Source of the DNA: Micromonospora rifamycinica
GTDB taxonomy: Bacteria; Actinomycetota; Actinomycetes; Mycobacteriales; Micromonosporaceae
NCBI RefSeq assembly: GCF_900090265.1
Contig: NZ_LT607752.1
Coordinates: 3,410,001 to 3,474,000, forward strand
DNA: 64,000 bases
Direction: 5' to 3'
The position numbers were made by a program, and so were the translations under genes. Shown in pieces: positions 46,435 to 54,110 of this stretch; within the stretch, counting starts at the first letter, position 1; each line of letters begins with the position of its first letter. Below the pieces are notes generated by a model that worked only from the letters and a program-made list of their open reading frames with translations, had not been told where the DNA came from and searched no databases.

Positions 46435-47349
46435 TCAGCAGGGCGGACCGGCCGGGCGGGTCGCTGCCGGGCAGAGCCGGCTCGCGGCGGCCTTACCCAC
46501 GTCGATCAGGGGACCGTAGTCGATCCCGGGGCCGGTGTCGTCGTCGGCCCGGTCGACAACCGTCTCCCGGGCGGGCACGACCACGGTGACCAGGTCACCG
46601 ACCCGGACCACCAGGGTGTTCTCGACGGTCGACGGCGTGCCGACCGGCTTGCCGTCGGGCTCCGCCCGGGGTTGCAGCGCCACGTGCCGCAGCAGCACCG
46701 ACTGGTCACCGGCGAAGTCGCGCACCGACGGCTCCCAGCGGTGCTCCTGATGCGTGCGGGCCGGCTGCTGACCGGTCGTCAGCGTGGACGTGACGAGATT
46801 CCACCTCGCACACGCGTCGAGCAGGCGGTCGATCTCGTCGAAGAACCACCGACCCCGGGTCGGCTCGATCCGGTAGACGTCCTGGGTCAGCACCGGCCCG
46901 GCCGGGGCGTCGGCCCCGTCCGGCGACCGGAGCAGGGTCTGCGACCGGGAGGCCCGGGACACCGGCAGCTGGGCGGCGACCTCGCGTTCCCGGCCACACG
47001 ATTCGAGCAGCGGGTCGACCCGGACGGTCTCGCCCAACCCCGCCCCGCCCAGCCGCACCCTGGCCTCCGTGAGCAGGTCGGCGGGGGCGAGCAGCGCGTC
47101 GAGCGGGATCTCCGCCCGGACCGGGGTCGAGGCCGCGACCGGGGCGGCCGGGGCCGACGATTGCGCGGTGGACCGTTCCCGCACCGCCACGGCGGAGCCG
47201 GCCAGCAGGGCGAGCACCGTCAGCGCCGACAGCGCCGCCGTACGACGGCTGCGGCGGCGGGCGCGGGCGCGGATCTCCGCCGGCTCGGGCCAGCCGACCG
47301 CGCGGAGGTCCCGGTGCAGCTGGTCGACGAAGGGCGGGACCTCACTCAT
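46435..47349 (-). CDS. Single-TM membrane protein, putative sigma-factor partner
   Basis: 304 residues. A 35-residue basic cytoplasmic N-terminus (RARARRRSRRTAAL) precedes one TM helix (LSALTVLALLAGSAVAV) and a 240-residue exported domain with cysteines (SCGREREV, LLDACARWN, SRLCPAA). The start shares one base with the sigma gene stop (TGATG), so it is coupled to the sigma factor as anti-sigma factors are. It lacks the HxxxCxxC zinc motif of classical anti-sigma proteins, so partnership is inferred from position only. Confidence 0.75.
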   Translation of the reverse strand: MSEVPPFVDQLHRDLRAVGWPEPAEIRARARRRSRRTAALSALTVLALLAGSAVAVRERSTAQSSAPAAPVAASTPVRAEIPLDALLAPADLLTEARVRLGGAGLGETVRVDPLLESCGREREVAAQLPVSRASRSQTLLRSPDGADAPAGPVLTQDVYRIEPTRGRWFFDEIDRLLDACARWNLVTSTLTTGQQPARTHQEHRWEPSVRDFAGDQSVLLRHVALQPRAEPDGKPVGTPSTVENTLVVRVGDLVTVVVPARETVVDRADDDTGPGIDYGPLIDVGKAAASRLCPAATRPAGPPC

Positions 47350-47840
47350 CAGACCTCCTCCAGGTCGGAGACGGCGAGCAGCCCGGCGAGCGCGGTGCGG
47401 CCCCGGGAGAGCCGGGCCTTCACCGTGCCCACCGGGGCCGCCGTCTGGCGGGCCACCTCGGCGACGGGCATACCCACCAGGTAGTACAGGGCGAGCGCGG
47501 TGCGCTGCTCCTCGGGCAGTTGCCGCAGGGCACTGACCACCTCCAGGGTGTCGGTGCCGGGGCCGGGCACGCTCTCGGTCGCCCCGTGCCGCAGGTACGC
47601 CCGGGCCCGGCTGCGCAGGCTGCGCCAGCGGCTGACCGCGATCCGGGAGGCCACCACCCGTACCCAGGCCTCCGGGTCGTCGTATCCGCCCACCGTCGAC
47701 CAACGCTGCCAGGCACGGATGTACGCCTCCTGCACGGCGTCCTGCGCCTCGGCCAGGTTGCCGGTGAGCGCGCAGACGAAGGCGAGCAGCCGGTGTCGGC
47801 TACCCCGGTAGAACTCGTCGAACCCGTCGACGTCCGGCAC
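47349..47840 (-). CDS. SigE-family ECF RNA polymerase sigma factor
   Basis: 163 residues of the actinobacterial short SigE family. Region 2 is FYRGSRHRLLAFVCALTGNLAEAQDAVQEA at about 9-38 and AYIRAWQRWSTVGGYDDPEAW; region 4 is LPEEQRTALALYYLVGMPVA followed by EVARQTAAPVGTVKARLSRG. The GTG start has GGGGGAGG eight bases upstream. It is followed without a gap by a single-TM protein, a typical sigma/anti-sigma layout. Target promoters are not visible. Confidence 0.92.
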   Translation of the reverse strand: MPDVDGFDEFYRGSRHRLLAFVCALTGNLAEAQDAVQEAYIRAWQRWSTVGGYDDPEAWVRVVASRIAVSRWRSLRSRARAYLRHGATESVPGPGTDTLEVVSALRQLPEEQRTALALYYLVGMPVAEVARQTAAPVGTVKARLSRGRTALAGLLAVSDLEEV

Positions 47841-47911
47841 CCTGGTACCTCCCCCGTGGCGGTCGCAGGTGACACGCGTACCGGACCCCGGTGGGTTGCG
47901 TGCTCAGCCGG

Positions 47912-48904
47912 TCAATCCGGCCGCTCGACCAGGTGGTCCAGCTCGGCCGGCGGGAACGTGCCGGCGGGGAGCCGGTCCCGGGCCAGTCGCCGCACCGCGA
48001 CCTGCACGGCGGAGTTGGCCGGCGTCGGCACCCCGAGCCGCCGGCCGAGCTGCACGATCTCCCCGTTGAGGTGGTCGGCCTCGGTGGAGCCGGCCGCCCG
48101 GGCCAGGCTCTGCCAGGTCGAACTGCCGCTGCGCGGCTGCCCGTCGACCGGCCGGGTGCCGACCCGGTCCCCCCGTTCGGCCCGTTCCTCGTCGTCGGAG
48201 GGGTGCGCGATGCCGGCGGCGGCGAGCACGGCGACACCCTCGGCCCGGACCCGATCGACCAGCCAGCGGGGATGGTCCGCCCCGAACAGGGCCTGCACCC
48301 CGTTGCCGAGGTTGTTCAGCAGCTTGCCGTACTTCCAGCGCATCACGTCGTCCCGGACGGGGGCGACGAAGCCGGCGGCGGTCAGGTCGGCCGACACCGC
48401 CGCGTCGACCTCGTCGGCACCCGCCGGGTAGCGGCCCAGGTGCAGCATCCCCGGGTACGGGTGACCGCTGGCGATCACCACACCGGGGTCGAGGTGGGTC
48501 GCCGGCAGCCAGACGCAGACCGGATGGACGTGGGCGAACAGGCGCAGCGCGGTGGGTTCGTTCGCCACCCCGTTCTGCGCGGTGAACAGCGGAAGCCGCT
48601 CACCGGCCGTACCGCCCCCGGCGACCGGGGCGTCCGCCCAGGCGTCCAGGGCGGCCCAGGTGTGCTGCGACTTGACGGTCAGCACCAGCACGGTGTCGGC
48701 CGGCAGCGGCGCCGTCCCCGGCCCGTCCACCGCCGGCCCGTGCCAGGTCACCGCCCGGTCGGGGGTGCGCAGGGTGAGGCCCTGACGTCGGATCGCCGCC
48801 AGGTGCTCCCCGCGGGCCACCAGCGTCACGTCGCGGCCGGCCTCTCCCAGCAGCACGCCGATGGTGCCGCCGACCGCGCCCGCCCCGATGATCAGGTATC
48901 GCAT
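47912..48904 (-). CDS. panE: 2-dehydropantoate 2-reductase family protein (PanE/ApbA)
   Basis: NADPH-dependent reductase of the pantothenate pathway, or a relative. 330 residues. Rossmann motif YLIIGAGAVGGTIGVLLGEA at the N-terminus, VLTVKSQHT, FTAQNGVANEPTALR, and the ApbA C-terminal domain with VMRWKYGKLLNNLGNGVQAL (catalytic lysine) and EADHLNGEIVQLGRRLGVPT. The family has many members of uncertain substrate, so the panE symbol is tentative. The start is ATG at 48904, next to a 30-bp tandem repeat. Confidence 0.85.
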   Translation of the reverse strand: MRYLIIGAGAVGGTIGVLLGEAGRDVTLVARGEHLAAIRRQGLTLRTPDRAVTWHGPAVDGPGTAPLPADTVLVLTVKSQHTWAALDAWADAPVAGGGTAGERLPLFTAQNGVANEPTALRLFAHVHPVCVWLPATHLDPGVVIASGHPYPGMLHLGRYPAGADEVDAAVSADLTAAGFVAPVRDDVMRWKYGKLLNNLGNGVQALFGADHPRWLVDRVRAEGVAVLAAAGIAHPSDDEERAERGDRVGTRPVDGQPRSGSSTWQSLARAAGSTEADHLNGEIVQLGRRLGVPTPANSAVQVAVRRLARDRLPAGTFPPAELDHLVERPD

Positions 48905-48923
48905 CCGCCGATTCTGCCCGGCG

Positions 48924-49013
48924 CCGGACGATCCGGCGACCTGGGCCTCATCACCGGATCGTCCGGCGACCTGGGCCTGGTCACCGGACGATCCGGCTAC
49001 CTGGGCCTGGTCA
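48924..49013. repeat. 30-bp tandem repeat, three copies, ending in the M50 gene stop
   Basis: Units CCGGACGATCCGGCGACCTG... at 48924-48953, 48954-48983 and 48984-49013 differ at one to three positions. Each contains a small CCGGAT/ATCCGG palindrome. The last unit ends on the TGA (minus strand) of the M50 peptidase gene, and the first lies 20 bases before the panE start. Confidence 0.92.
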
Positions 49014-49754
49014 GCGCGGAAGGTCGGCTCCGGTGAGCAGGGGTCCGGCGAGCAGGATCGCGCCGACGGCGAGGGCGGTCAGGTTGACCAGCCCGAAGAC
49101 GGTCACCCAGAGCAGCGCCGGGAAGGGCGTCAGCCGGGCCAACTGGTCGGCGTCGGACTCGGGCATCCGGCCCCGGCTGCGCATCCGTCGCAGCTCGAAC
49201 ACCGGCCGGACCCCGCCGATCAGCAGGAACCACACCGAGGTCCAGGCGAACGCGGCCTGCACCTGCGGGCTGGCGTACCAGGAGACGAGGAGCACCACCC
49301 CGCCGGTGACCAGCAGGGAGAGCACCCCGAAGACGTTGCGGACCAGCAGCAGCAGGGCGAGCAGGAGGGCCACCGCGACCCAGAGCAGCAGGGTGATCCG
49401 GTTGCCGCCGAGCAGCCAGGCGCCGACCAGGCCGACCAGCGACGGGGCGACGTACCCGGCGAGCAGGGTGAGGATCATGCCGGGGCCGGTGGGGTGGCCG
49501 GCGCTGAGGGTGAGCCCGGAGGTGTCCGAGTGCAGCCGGATGCCGTGCAGCCGCCGCCCGGTGAGCAGCGCCGCCAGGGCGTGGCCGCCCTCGTGGGCGA
49601 TGGTCACCGCGTTGCGGGCGATCCGCCAGGACGACCGGACCGCGACGACCACCAGCGCGGCCAACGCGGTGAGCAGCACCAGCAGGGGCGGCGGGTCGGG
49701 TTGGGCGCTGAACAGCCGGTCCCAGAGGTCGCCCAGCCCGTCGATCGACACCAT
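49011..49754 (-). CDS. M50-type membrane metallopeptidase-like protein
   Basis: 247 residues, six or so TM helices. The zinc motif HEGGH lies in TIAHEGGHALAALLTGRR near residue 55, in a TM helix as in site-2 proteases, and a second conserved region RNVFGVLSLLVTGG follows. No PDZ domain. It may cut membrane proteins, for example an anti-sigma factor; the nearby sigma gene makes that tempting but unproven. The ATG at 49754 is eight bases after TAGGCT. The gene ends in the 30-bp repeat array. Confidence 0.88.
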   Translation of the reverse strand: MVSIDGLGDLWDRLFSAQPDPPPLLVLLTALAALVVVAVRSSWRIARNAVTIAHEGGHALAALLTGRRLHGIRLHSDTSGLTLSAGHPTGPGMILTLLAGYVAPSLVGLVGAWLLGGNRITLLLWVAVALLLALLLLVRNVFGVLSLLVTGGVVLLVSWYASPQVQAAFAWTSVWFLLIGGVRPVFELRRMRSRGRMPESDADQLARLTPFPALLWVTVFGLVNLTALAVGAILLAGPLLTGADLPR

Positions 49755-49905
49755 GGCCGGGGAGCCTACCCGTCGAACGGCCGACGACGCCCACCCGCGG
49801 CGACTCCAGGGGCCTGACCGGTTCAGATCAGTGCCCTCCGGGGTCGACTACCGTCGATGAAAGTTTTCTTAGGCCCCCTTGCGATCAAGGGCAGGAATCT
49901 CCAAG

Positions 49906-49929
49906 GATTGGCGTCAATCGATTGGCGTC
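49906..49929 (+). promoter_or_regulatory. Direct repeat GATTGGCGTC before the GH25 gene
   Basis: GATTGGCGTC occurs at 49906-49915 and 49920-49929 with a 14-base period, just before the GGAGG ribosome site. Further upstream GAAAGTTTTC (49859-49868) is an imperfect palindrome in an AT-rich island. They are candidate regulator sites for lysozyme expression; the binding protein is unknown. Confidence 0.4.
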
Positions 49930-49942
49930 CCTGGAGGAATCC

Positions 49943-50695
49943 ATGACCCGTACCAGATTCTCGCTGCGCCGGTTGTTCGCCGCCGGTCTCACCGTGGCCG
50001 CCACCGCGGCCGCGGCCCTCGCCGTCACGGCCGCACCGGCGGCCGCGGCCACCACCGCCGGCGTCGACGTCTCCCACTACCAGGGCACCATCAACTGGAC
50101 CAGCGTCCGCAACGCCGGCGTCGAGTTCGCCTTCATCAAGGCCACCGAGGGTTCGTCCTACAAGGACCCGAACTTCAACACCAACTACGTCAACGCCTAC
50201 AACGCCGGGGTGATCCGCGGGGCGTACCACTTCGCCCGGCCGAACGTCTCCTCCGGCGCCAGCCAGGCCGGCTACCTGGCCAGCAACGGCGGCGCGTGGT
50301 CGGCGGACAGCCGCACCCTCCCGGCCGCCCTGGACGTCGAGGCCAACCCGTACAGCGGCGGCACCTGCTACGGGCTGTCCACCACCGCGATGCGCAACTG
50401 GATCCAGGACTTCCTCAACACCTACCGCTCCCGCACCGGCCGGTACGCGGTCATCTACACCACCACGAGCTGGTGGAACCAGTGCACCGGGAGCTGGACC
50501 GGCCCGTGGGCCAACCACCCGCTCTGGCTGGCCCGCTGGGCGAGCGCGCCGGGCACCCTGCCCGCCGGCGCCTCGGTCTGGAGCTTCTGGCAGTACACCG
50601 CCACCGGCAGCGTCTCCGGGATCAGCGGCAACGTCGACCGCAACTACTGGAACGGCACCCGCGCCCGGCTGGTCGCGCTGGCGAACAACACCTGA
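49943..50695 (+). CDS. Secreted GH25 lysozyme
   Basis: Muramidase acting on peptidoglycan outside the cell. 250 residues. A signal peptide with twin arginines (TRFSLRRLFAAGL) and an alanine-rich end (VTAAPAAAA) covers about 37 residues. The GH25 domain shows GVDVSHYQGTINW (catalytic Asp), FAFIKATEGSSYKDP, VIRGAYHFARPN, ALDVEANPYSGG (catalytic Glu) and WSFWQYTATGSVSG. The ATG at 49943 has GGAGG six bases upstream. The enzyme may recycle or attack foreign cell walls; neighbours give no clue. Confidence 0.95.
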   Translation: MTRTRFSLRRLFAAGLTVAATAAAALAVTAAPAAAATTAGVDVSHYQGTINWTSVRNAGVEFAFIKATEGSSYKDPNFNTNYVNAYNAGVIRGAYHFARPNVSSGASQAGYLASNGGAWSADSRTLPAALDVEANPYSGGTCYGLSTTAMRNWIQDFLNTYRSRTGRYAVIYTTTSWWNQCTGSWTGPWANHPLWLARWASAPGTLPAGASVWSFWQYTATGSVSGISGNVDRNYWNGTRARLVALANNT

Positions 50696-50714
50696 CCGTC
50701 GCCGTCCACGACGC

Positions 50715-50769
50715 GGCGGCAGCGGGACCGGTCACCCATCCTGCGGTGCCGACCGGTCCCGTTGCCGCC
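50715..50769. terminator. 18-bp hairpin between convergent GH25 and small membrane protein genes
   Basis: GGCGGCAGCGGGACCGGT (50715-50732) pairs at 17 of 18 positions with 50752-50769 around a 19-base loop. A likely bidirectional terminator. Confidence 0.75.
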
Positions 50770-50804
50770 CGTCGTGCCGGCCGGTCGCCTTCCGGTCCGC
50801 CGGC

Positions 50805-51038
50805 TCAGGCGTTCCTGCGGCTGGTCAGCGGCATGGTCACCGGGTCCGCGCCGGTGGTCATCGTGGTCCGGCGGGTCAGCCGCCAGACGGCGACCCCGGC
50901 GGCGGCGACCGTCACGACGGCGACCAGCGCGACCAGCACGGCCACGCCGGCGCTCACCAACAGCAGGACGACATCGCCGAGTGCGACGAGCATCCACAGT
51001 GCCAGCCTGGGTCGGGCGTCCCTGCGTCGGTAACTCAT
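50805..51038 (-). CDS. Small membrane protein, two TM helices
   Basis: 77 residues: basic N-terminus, two hydrophobic helices (LALWMLVALGDVVLLLVSAGV and LVALVAVVTVAAAGVAVW), basic tail. An almost perfect AAGGAGGT ribosome site six bases before the ATG argues for real translation. Not recognised. It lies just downstream of the kinase gene in the same direction and could be cotranscribed with it (93-base gap without a hairpin). Confidence 0.72.
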   Translation of the reverse strand: MSYRRRDARPRLALWMLVALGDVVLLLVSAGVAVLVALVAVVTVAAAGVAVWRLTRRTTMTTGADPVTMPLTSRRNA

Positions 51039-51131
51039 CTCGCTACCTCCTTCCGTCGTCAGGTATACCGGTACCCCGGACGACGGAAAGTCATGCGAAA
51101 CGATTTCACCCCCGGACGGGAATCCCCGGGA

Positions 51132-53249
51132 TCAGTTCTTCCGGTCCGGCACGAACCGGCTGGTGATCAGGGCGAAGTTGTCGAGGTTGGCGTTCCAGTC
51201 CTTCGCCGCCACCTCCCAGCGGATCGCGAAGCCCCGGTTCGTGGCGGTGACGAAACCCCGGTTGCGGACGTGGATCCGGGTGTTGTCCCGGCTCTCCAAC
51301 CAGTCCCAGTCGGCGCAGGTGCGGTAGCCGCCGCACGCCTTGATGTCGAGGTACTGGTAGTTGCTGACGTAGTTGCGCCGGTTCGGCTCCTGCGCCTTCC
51401 AGTCGGCGACCGCGTCCTTCTTCGGGCTGGACGTCCACTGGATGAGCAGTTCCCGCACCCCACCGGGCTCGGTGACGGTCACCGAGTCGGACCGGACGCT
51501 GCGCCGCCAGCCCTTCGGCACCGGCACGCTGAACGTCGGCCCCGTGAACATCTCCCAGCCGACCGGCAGCGCGTTCGGATCGGCAGAGGGCGAGGCCGAC
51601 GGGCTGGGCGTGGGCGAGGCGCTGGTCGGTGGCGGAGCCGCCGGAGCCGACGTCGGGGCGGCGGAGGACGCGGCGACACCGGTCGGCGCGGCCGGTGACG
51701 GGCCGTCGTCCGGGTCGTCGGAGCGGGTCAGCAGCGGGACGGCCAGCGCCAGCCCCACCAGCAGCACCACGACCAGCGCGCCGAGCAGCAGGTTACGTCG
51801 CCGGTTGTCCGGCGGCGTCCCGTCGTACACCGGGACGGAGGCGACCCCGGCGGACCCGGCGGACGGGCCGACCGGCGCGTCCAGCACGGCGGTGGGGTTG
51901 CCCGGCGGGGGCGGATCGACCCGGGCCGGCGGGGCCACCGTGCCGGTCGCGGCGTCGGCGTCCGCCGGTGCGGCGACCACGCTCGTCGGCGAGCCGTCGG
52001 CCGGGTTAACCGAGCCGGTCGGCGCGGCGTCGGCCCCGGTCGGCGGGGTGACCTTCGTGGTGGGTCCGGCATCCGTCCCGGCCGGGATCGTCGCCGTGGC
52101 GTCCCCGCCCACGGTGGGGGCATCGGTGACGACCGTCGCCGTGGCGTCGGTCGGGGCGGTACCGGCGGTGGTGGTCCGCGCGGCGGCGCTGTCGTTCGCG
52201 GCGGCGCTGTCCGACGCCGCCTTCGCCGCAGCTGCCTTCGCCGCAGCTGCTTTCGCGGCGGCGGCCTTCGCGGCCGCGGTGCCGGTGGCGGCCCCCGCAG
52301 CGGCCGCCAGTGACGACGAGATCTTCCCACCGGTGCCACCCTGCGCCGGCACCACCGGTACACGCGGCTCACGCGGACCGTTCGGCCCGGGCCGGCGTAC
52401 CCCGTCGAGCAGTGAGATGCCCTTGGCCCGCTTGCCGGCGGCCCGCCGCAGCATGCGCTCCGCTACCTCGGCGGTGATCCGCTCGGTCGGGTCCTTGCGG
52501 AGCAGGCCGGTCAGCACCGGCTTCAGTGGGCCGGCGTTCCTGGCCGGCGGCAGCGGCTCGGTGGCCAGCGCGGCGAGCGTGCCGATCGCCGACGGCCGGG
52601 CGTACGGCGACTTGCCCTCCACCGCGGCGTAGAGCGTCGCCCCCAGCGACCAGAGGTCGGCCTCCGGCCCGGCGGTGCCGTCCCTGGCCCGCTCCGGCGC
52701 GATGTACGCGGGCGAGCCGAGCACCATGCCCGTCCGGGTGACGTTCGGATCGCCGGGGATGGTGGCCAGTCCGAAATCGGTCAGCACCACCCGGCCGTCG
52801 GTGCCGAGCAGCACGTTGCCCGGCTTGACGTCCCGGTGCATCACACCGGCCTTGTGGGCGGACTTCAGCGCGCCCAGCACGCCCAGGCCGATCTCCACCG
52901 CGCGGGCCGGGGACACCGGCCCGTCCTCGGCGAGGGTGTCCTGCAACGACCGCGACGCCACGTACTCCATGACGATCCACGGGTCGCCGTCGGTGCGCAG
53001 CACGTCGAAGATGCGGACCACGTTGACGTGGTTGAGCCGGGCGATGGCCCGCGCCTCCCGCAGCGACCGCTCCCGCACCTCGCGGCGCTCGTCGTCGGTC
53101 AGGCTGGGCGGCGGGACGAGCTCCTTGATGGCCACGTCCCGGTGCAGCACCTCGTCGCGCGCCTTCCAGACCCGACCCATGCCACCCTGACCGAGCGGCG
53201 AGAGCAGCCGGTACCGGTCAGCGACGAGTTGGGAAGGCACGTCAGACAT
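51132..53249 (-). CDS. Transmembrane Ser/Thr protein kinase with extracytoplasmic domain
   Basis: 705 residues from the ATG at 53249. Kinase domain 10-270: GQGGMGRVWKARD, VAIKELV (Lys), GVMHRDVKPGNVLLG (catalytic loop), LTDFGLATIPGD and GSPAYIAPERA. A juxtamembrane linker of about 200 residues rich in Ala, Thr, Pro contains four KAAAA repeats. One TM helix (LLLGALVVVLLVGLALAVPLL) precedes a Pro/Ser linker and a 145-residue exported domain (PVGWEMFTGPTFSVPVPKGW) with paired cysteines. No PASTA repeats. TACCGT lies seven bases before the start. It diverges from accE. Confidence 0.94.
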   Translation of the reverse strand: MSDVPSQLVADRYRLLSPLGQGGMGRVWKARDEVLHRDVAIKELVPPPSLTDDERREVRERSLREARAIARLNHVNVVRIFDVLRTDGDPWIVMEYVASRSLQDTLAEDGPVSPARAVEIGLGVLGALKSAHKAGVMHRDVKPGNVLLGTDGRVVLTDFGLATIPGDPNVTRTGMVLGSPAYIAPERARDGTAGPEADLWSLGATLYAAVEGKSPYARPSAIGTLAALATEPLPPARNAGPLKPVLTGLLRKDPTERITAEVAERMLRRAAGKRAKGISLLDGVRRPGPNGPREPRVPVVPAQGGTGGKISSSLAAAAGAATGTAAAKAAAAKAAAAKAAAAKAASDSAAANDSAAARTTTAGTAPTDATATVVTDAPTVGGDATATIPAGTDAGPTTKVTPPTGADAAPTGSVNPADGSPTSVVAAPADADAATGTVAPPARVDPPPPGNPTAVLDAPVGPSAGSAGVASVPVYDGTPPDNRRRNLLLGALVVVLLVGLALAVPLLTRSDDPDDGPSPAAPTGVAASSAAPTSAPAAPPPTSASPTPSPSASPSADPNALPVGWEMFTGPTFSVPVPKGWRRSVRSDSVTVTEPGGVRELLIQWTSSPKKDAVADWKAQEPNRRNYVSNYQYLDIKACGGYRTCADWDWLESRDNTRIHVRNRGFVTATNRGFAIRWEVAAKDWNANLDNFALITSRFVPDRKN

Positions 53250-53339
53250 CGGTGAGACGGTACCCGGCCCCACGAAGGCACACACCGCCGGCACGCCACT
53301 GTGCGACGTGGGTCAACTTTCGCCGCGTACCCTGGCGGC

Positions 53340-53552
53340 ATGTCTGCCGAAGAGCCGCTGTTCCGGGTCGTCCGGGGGAACCCGACCGCCGAGGAGCTGG
53401 CCGCCCTGGTGGGCGCGGTCCTGCTCCGTTCCCGGCCGACCGGCACACCCCCGCAGGTGACCCGCTCCGCGTGGACCAGCAGCGCCCGCCCCGTCGGGGT
53501 GTCCCCGGTGGCCGGTCCCGGCGCCTGGCGCGCGTCCGGCCTGCCCCGCTGA
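53340..53552 (+). CDS. accE: Acyl-CoA carboxylase epsilon subunit
   Basis: 70 residues with the family start PLFRVVRGNPTAEELAALVG and a short basic, proline-containing end (TRSAWTSSARP). Epsilon subunits bridge AccA3 and AccD5 in actinobacteria. TACCCT lies exactly six bases before the ATG at 53340, suggesting a leaderless mRNA. It normally sits next to accD5; here about 7 kb of unrelated genes separate them. Confidence 0.9.
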   Translation: MSAEEPLFRVVRGNPTAEELAALVGAVLLRSRPTGTPPQVTRSAWTSSARPVGVSPVAGPGAWRASGLPR

Positions 53553-53642
53553 CGGTCGGGGCCGCCGATGGGGGCTGCCGGTATCGCCGGGCAGCCACTA
53601 GCCTCACTCTGGGGGATGGCGTCGTTACGTTCGGGAGGACCA

Positions 53643-54110
53643 GTGATCCCTGAGGAGGGCCGTCCAGCTTCCTGGCTCGGTGACTACGGCGGCATCGAGG
53701 CCGATATCCGACAGATGCGGGAGTTCGCCGATCAGCTCCAGACCGAGGTCGACCGGCACTACGCCCCGCACCTGCGCCACATCGCCGACGACATGACCGC
53801 CGCGGTGCCCAACCCGTGCGACGCGTTCATCGAGTTGGTGCACTTCCTCCAGGCACACTGGGAGACCCAGCAGGCCACCTCCGACCTGGTGCACGGCCTG
53901 GCCGGGGCCACCGGCCGGCTCGCCGCCGCCGCCAACCGGATCGCCGTCGACTACCAGGAGACCGACGCCTTCGCCGAGGCGCGGGTCACCGACGTCGAAC
54001 GTGCCCTGCGCGGCGCGCAGGCCACCGGGTCCACCCTCGCCGCCCGCTCCCCGTGGACCGCCCCCGAGCCCAACAGCCCGGACAATCCGGGGCCGGTGGT
54101 CCTCCCATGA
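53643..54110 (+). CDS. Helical protein with YxxxD motif, type VII substrate-like
   Basis: 155 residues, all helical except a Pro-rich end. Two long amphipathic helices (IEADIRQMREFADQLQTEV and AFIELVHFLQAHWETQQATS) are followed by LAAAANRIAVDYQETDAFAE, which contains a YxxxD motif like the type VII secretion signal. No WxG turn is present in the usual place, so the assignment is tentative. The GTG at 53643 has GGGAGG five bases upstream. Its stop overlaps the next start (ATGA), so the three genes to 56625 form a coupled operon. Confidence 0.7.
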   Translation: MIPEEGRPASWLGDYGGIEADIRQMREFADQLQTEVDRHYAPHLRHIADDMTAAVPNPCDAFIELVHFLQAHWETQQATSDLVHGLAGATGRLAAAANRIAVDYQETDAFAEARVTDVERALRGAQATGSTLAARSPWTAPEPNSPDNPGPVVLP

